A stretch of DNA of 5,693 nucleotides from contig USFL01000114.1 in assembly GCA_900553905.1 (NCBI GenBank), forward strand, positions 1 to 5,693, given 5' to 3'. Below, piece by piece: positions 5,609 through 5,693 of the stretch; position 1 is the stretch's first letter, and the number at the start of each line of letters is the position of its first letter. The notes below the pieces were generated by a model. The model did not search any database. It had not been told where the DNA came from and saw only the letters and a list, made by a program, of their open reading frames with translations. The translations under genes and the position numbers were made by a program. The stretch comes from an uncultured Eubacteriales bacterium. Its GTDB lineage: Bacteria; Bacillota; Clostridia; Christensenellales; Aristaeellaceae.

Positions 5609-5693
5609 ATGGTAACCATCAAGGACATTGCCAAAGCCGCCGGCGTGGCGCAGGGCGGTACGGATGCGGGCCATCAGCTCCATCATGCCGAAG
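5609..5693 (+). CDS. LacI-family transcriptional regulator, N-terminal fragment only (sequence aberrant after about codon 13-16)
   Basis: The first residues, MVTIKDIAKAAGVAQG, are the first helix and turn of a LacI-family helix-turn-helix (usual continuation: T/H-V-S-R/N-V-L-N). GAGGTG (5599-5604) lies 4 nt upstream. From about residue 17 the frame reads GTDAGHQLHHAE, which lacks the second recognition helix, and the other forward frames do not restore it. The gene starts from its own promoter, divergent from the transport operon, the usual place for a dedicated repressor. I take the start as real and the tail as foreign or misjoined sequence. At most 28 codons are in the window, so neither ligand nor subfamily can be judged. 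Confidence 0.75.
   Translation, partial: MVTIKDIAKAAGVAQGGTDAGHQLHHAE
5642..5692 (-). other. Response-regulator (OmpR/KdpE-type) receiver fragment, antisense at the window end
   Basis: Read on the minus strand from 5692, the 17 codons give FGMMELMARIRTALRHA, which matches the beta5-alpha5 end of OmpR-family receiver domains (typically KPFG..ELLARIR.ALRR), most like KdpE because of the Phe-Gly. It runs opposite to the LacI start and shares up to 15 bases with it (5642-5656), which fit both genes. It is probably a chimeric join rather than a gene in place; the fragment is too short for certainty. Confidence 0.55.

Overview
The window is GC-rich DNA with strong AGGAGG-type ribosome binding sites, sigma-A/sigma-70-like promoters and intrinsic terminators. 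This, the protein styles (an UgpB-like binding protein with a short MKK... signal peptide and no lipobox) and the absence of an outer-membrane theme suggest a GC-rich Bacillota (Clostridia-like) bacterium. That placement is inference. The sequence looks like an ordinary chromosomal contig; I see no phage, IS, CRISPR, tRNA or rRNA.

Layout, left to right: (1) 1-591, minus strand: a beta-hydroxyacid dehydrogenase of the tartronate-semialdehyde reductase (GarR/GlxR) type, cut by the window edge at residue 197, with its own near-consensus promoter at 692-720. (2) 751-787: a perfect 14-bp stem-loop terminator that ends the operon to its right and separates it from gene 1. (3) 804-5399, minus strand: a five-gene operon transcribed right to left. 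Its order is UgpB-like binding protein, UgpA-like permease, UgpE-like permease, metallo-beta-lactamase-fold hydrolase, inositol-monophosphatase-family phosphatase. (4) 5400-5608: an AT-rich divergent control region with an extended -10 promoter in each direction. (5) 5609 onward, plus strand: the first codons of a LacI-family repressor, which stops resembling LacI after about 13-16 codons.

How it may work together: the transporter resembles the UgpBAE glycerol-3-phosphate/glycerophosphodiester importer but has no ATPase gene here, so an ATPase from elsewhere is presumably shared. The two downstream enzymes belong to superfamilies that include phosphodiesterases (MBL fold, RNase Z/PhnP-like) and phosphomonoesterases (IMPase). 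An attractive but unproven reading is import of a phosphodiester or phosphorylated polyol followed by stepwise dephosphorylation. A 10-bp LacI-type half-palindrome with a central CG lies on the operon's -35/spacer (GACACGATTC) and again just downstream of the repressor's start point (GAAACGATTC). A weaker relative (GGGACGATTG) lies in the promoter of the GarR-like gene, so all three units may be one regulon.

The last ~40-50 bases do not continue the LacI gene. Read on the minus strand they encode what looks like helix 5 of an OmpR/KdpE-type receiver domain, so the right end is probably a chimeric contig end, or less likely a real rearrangement.
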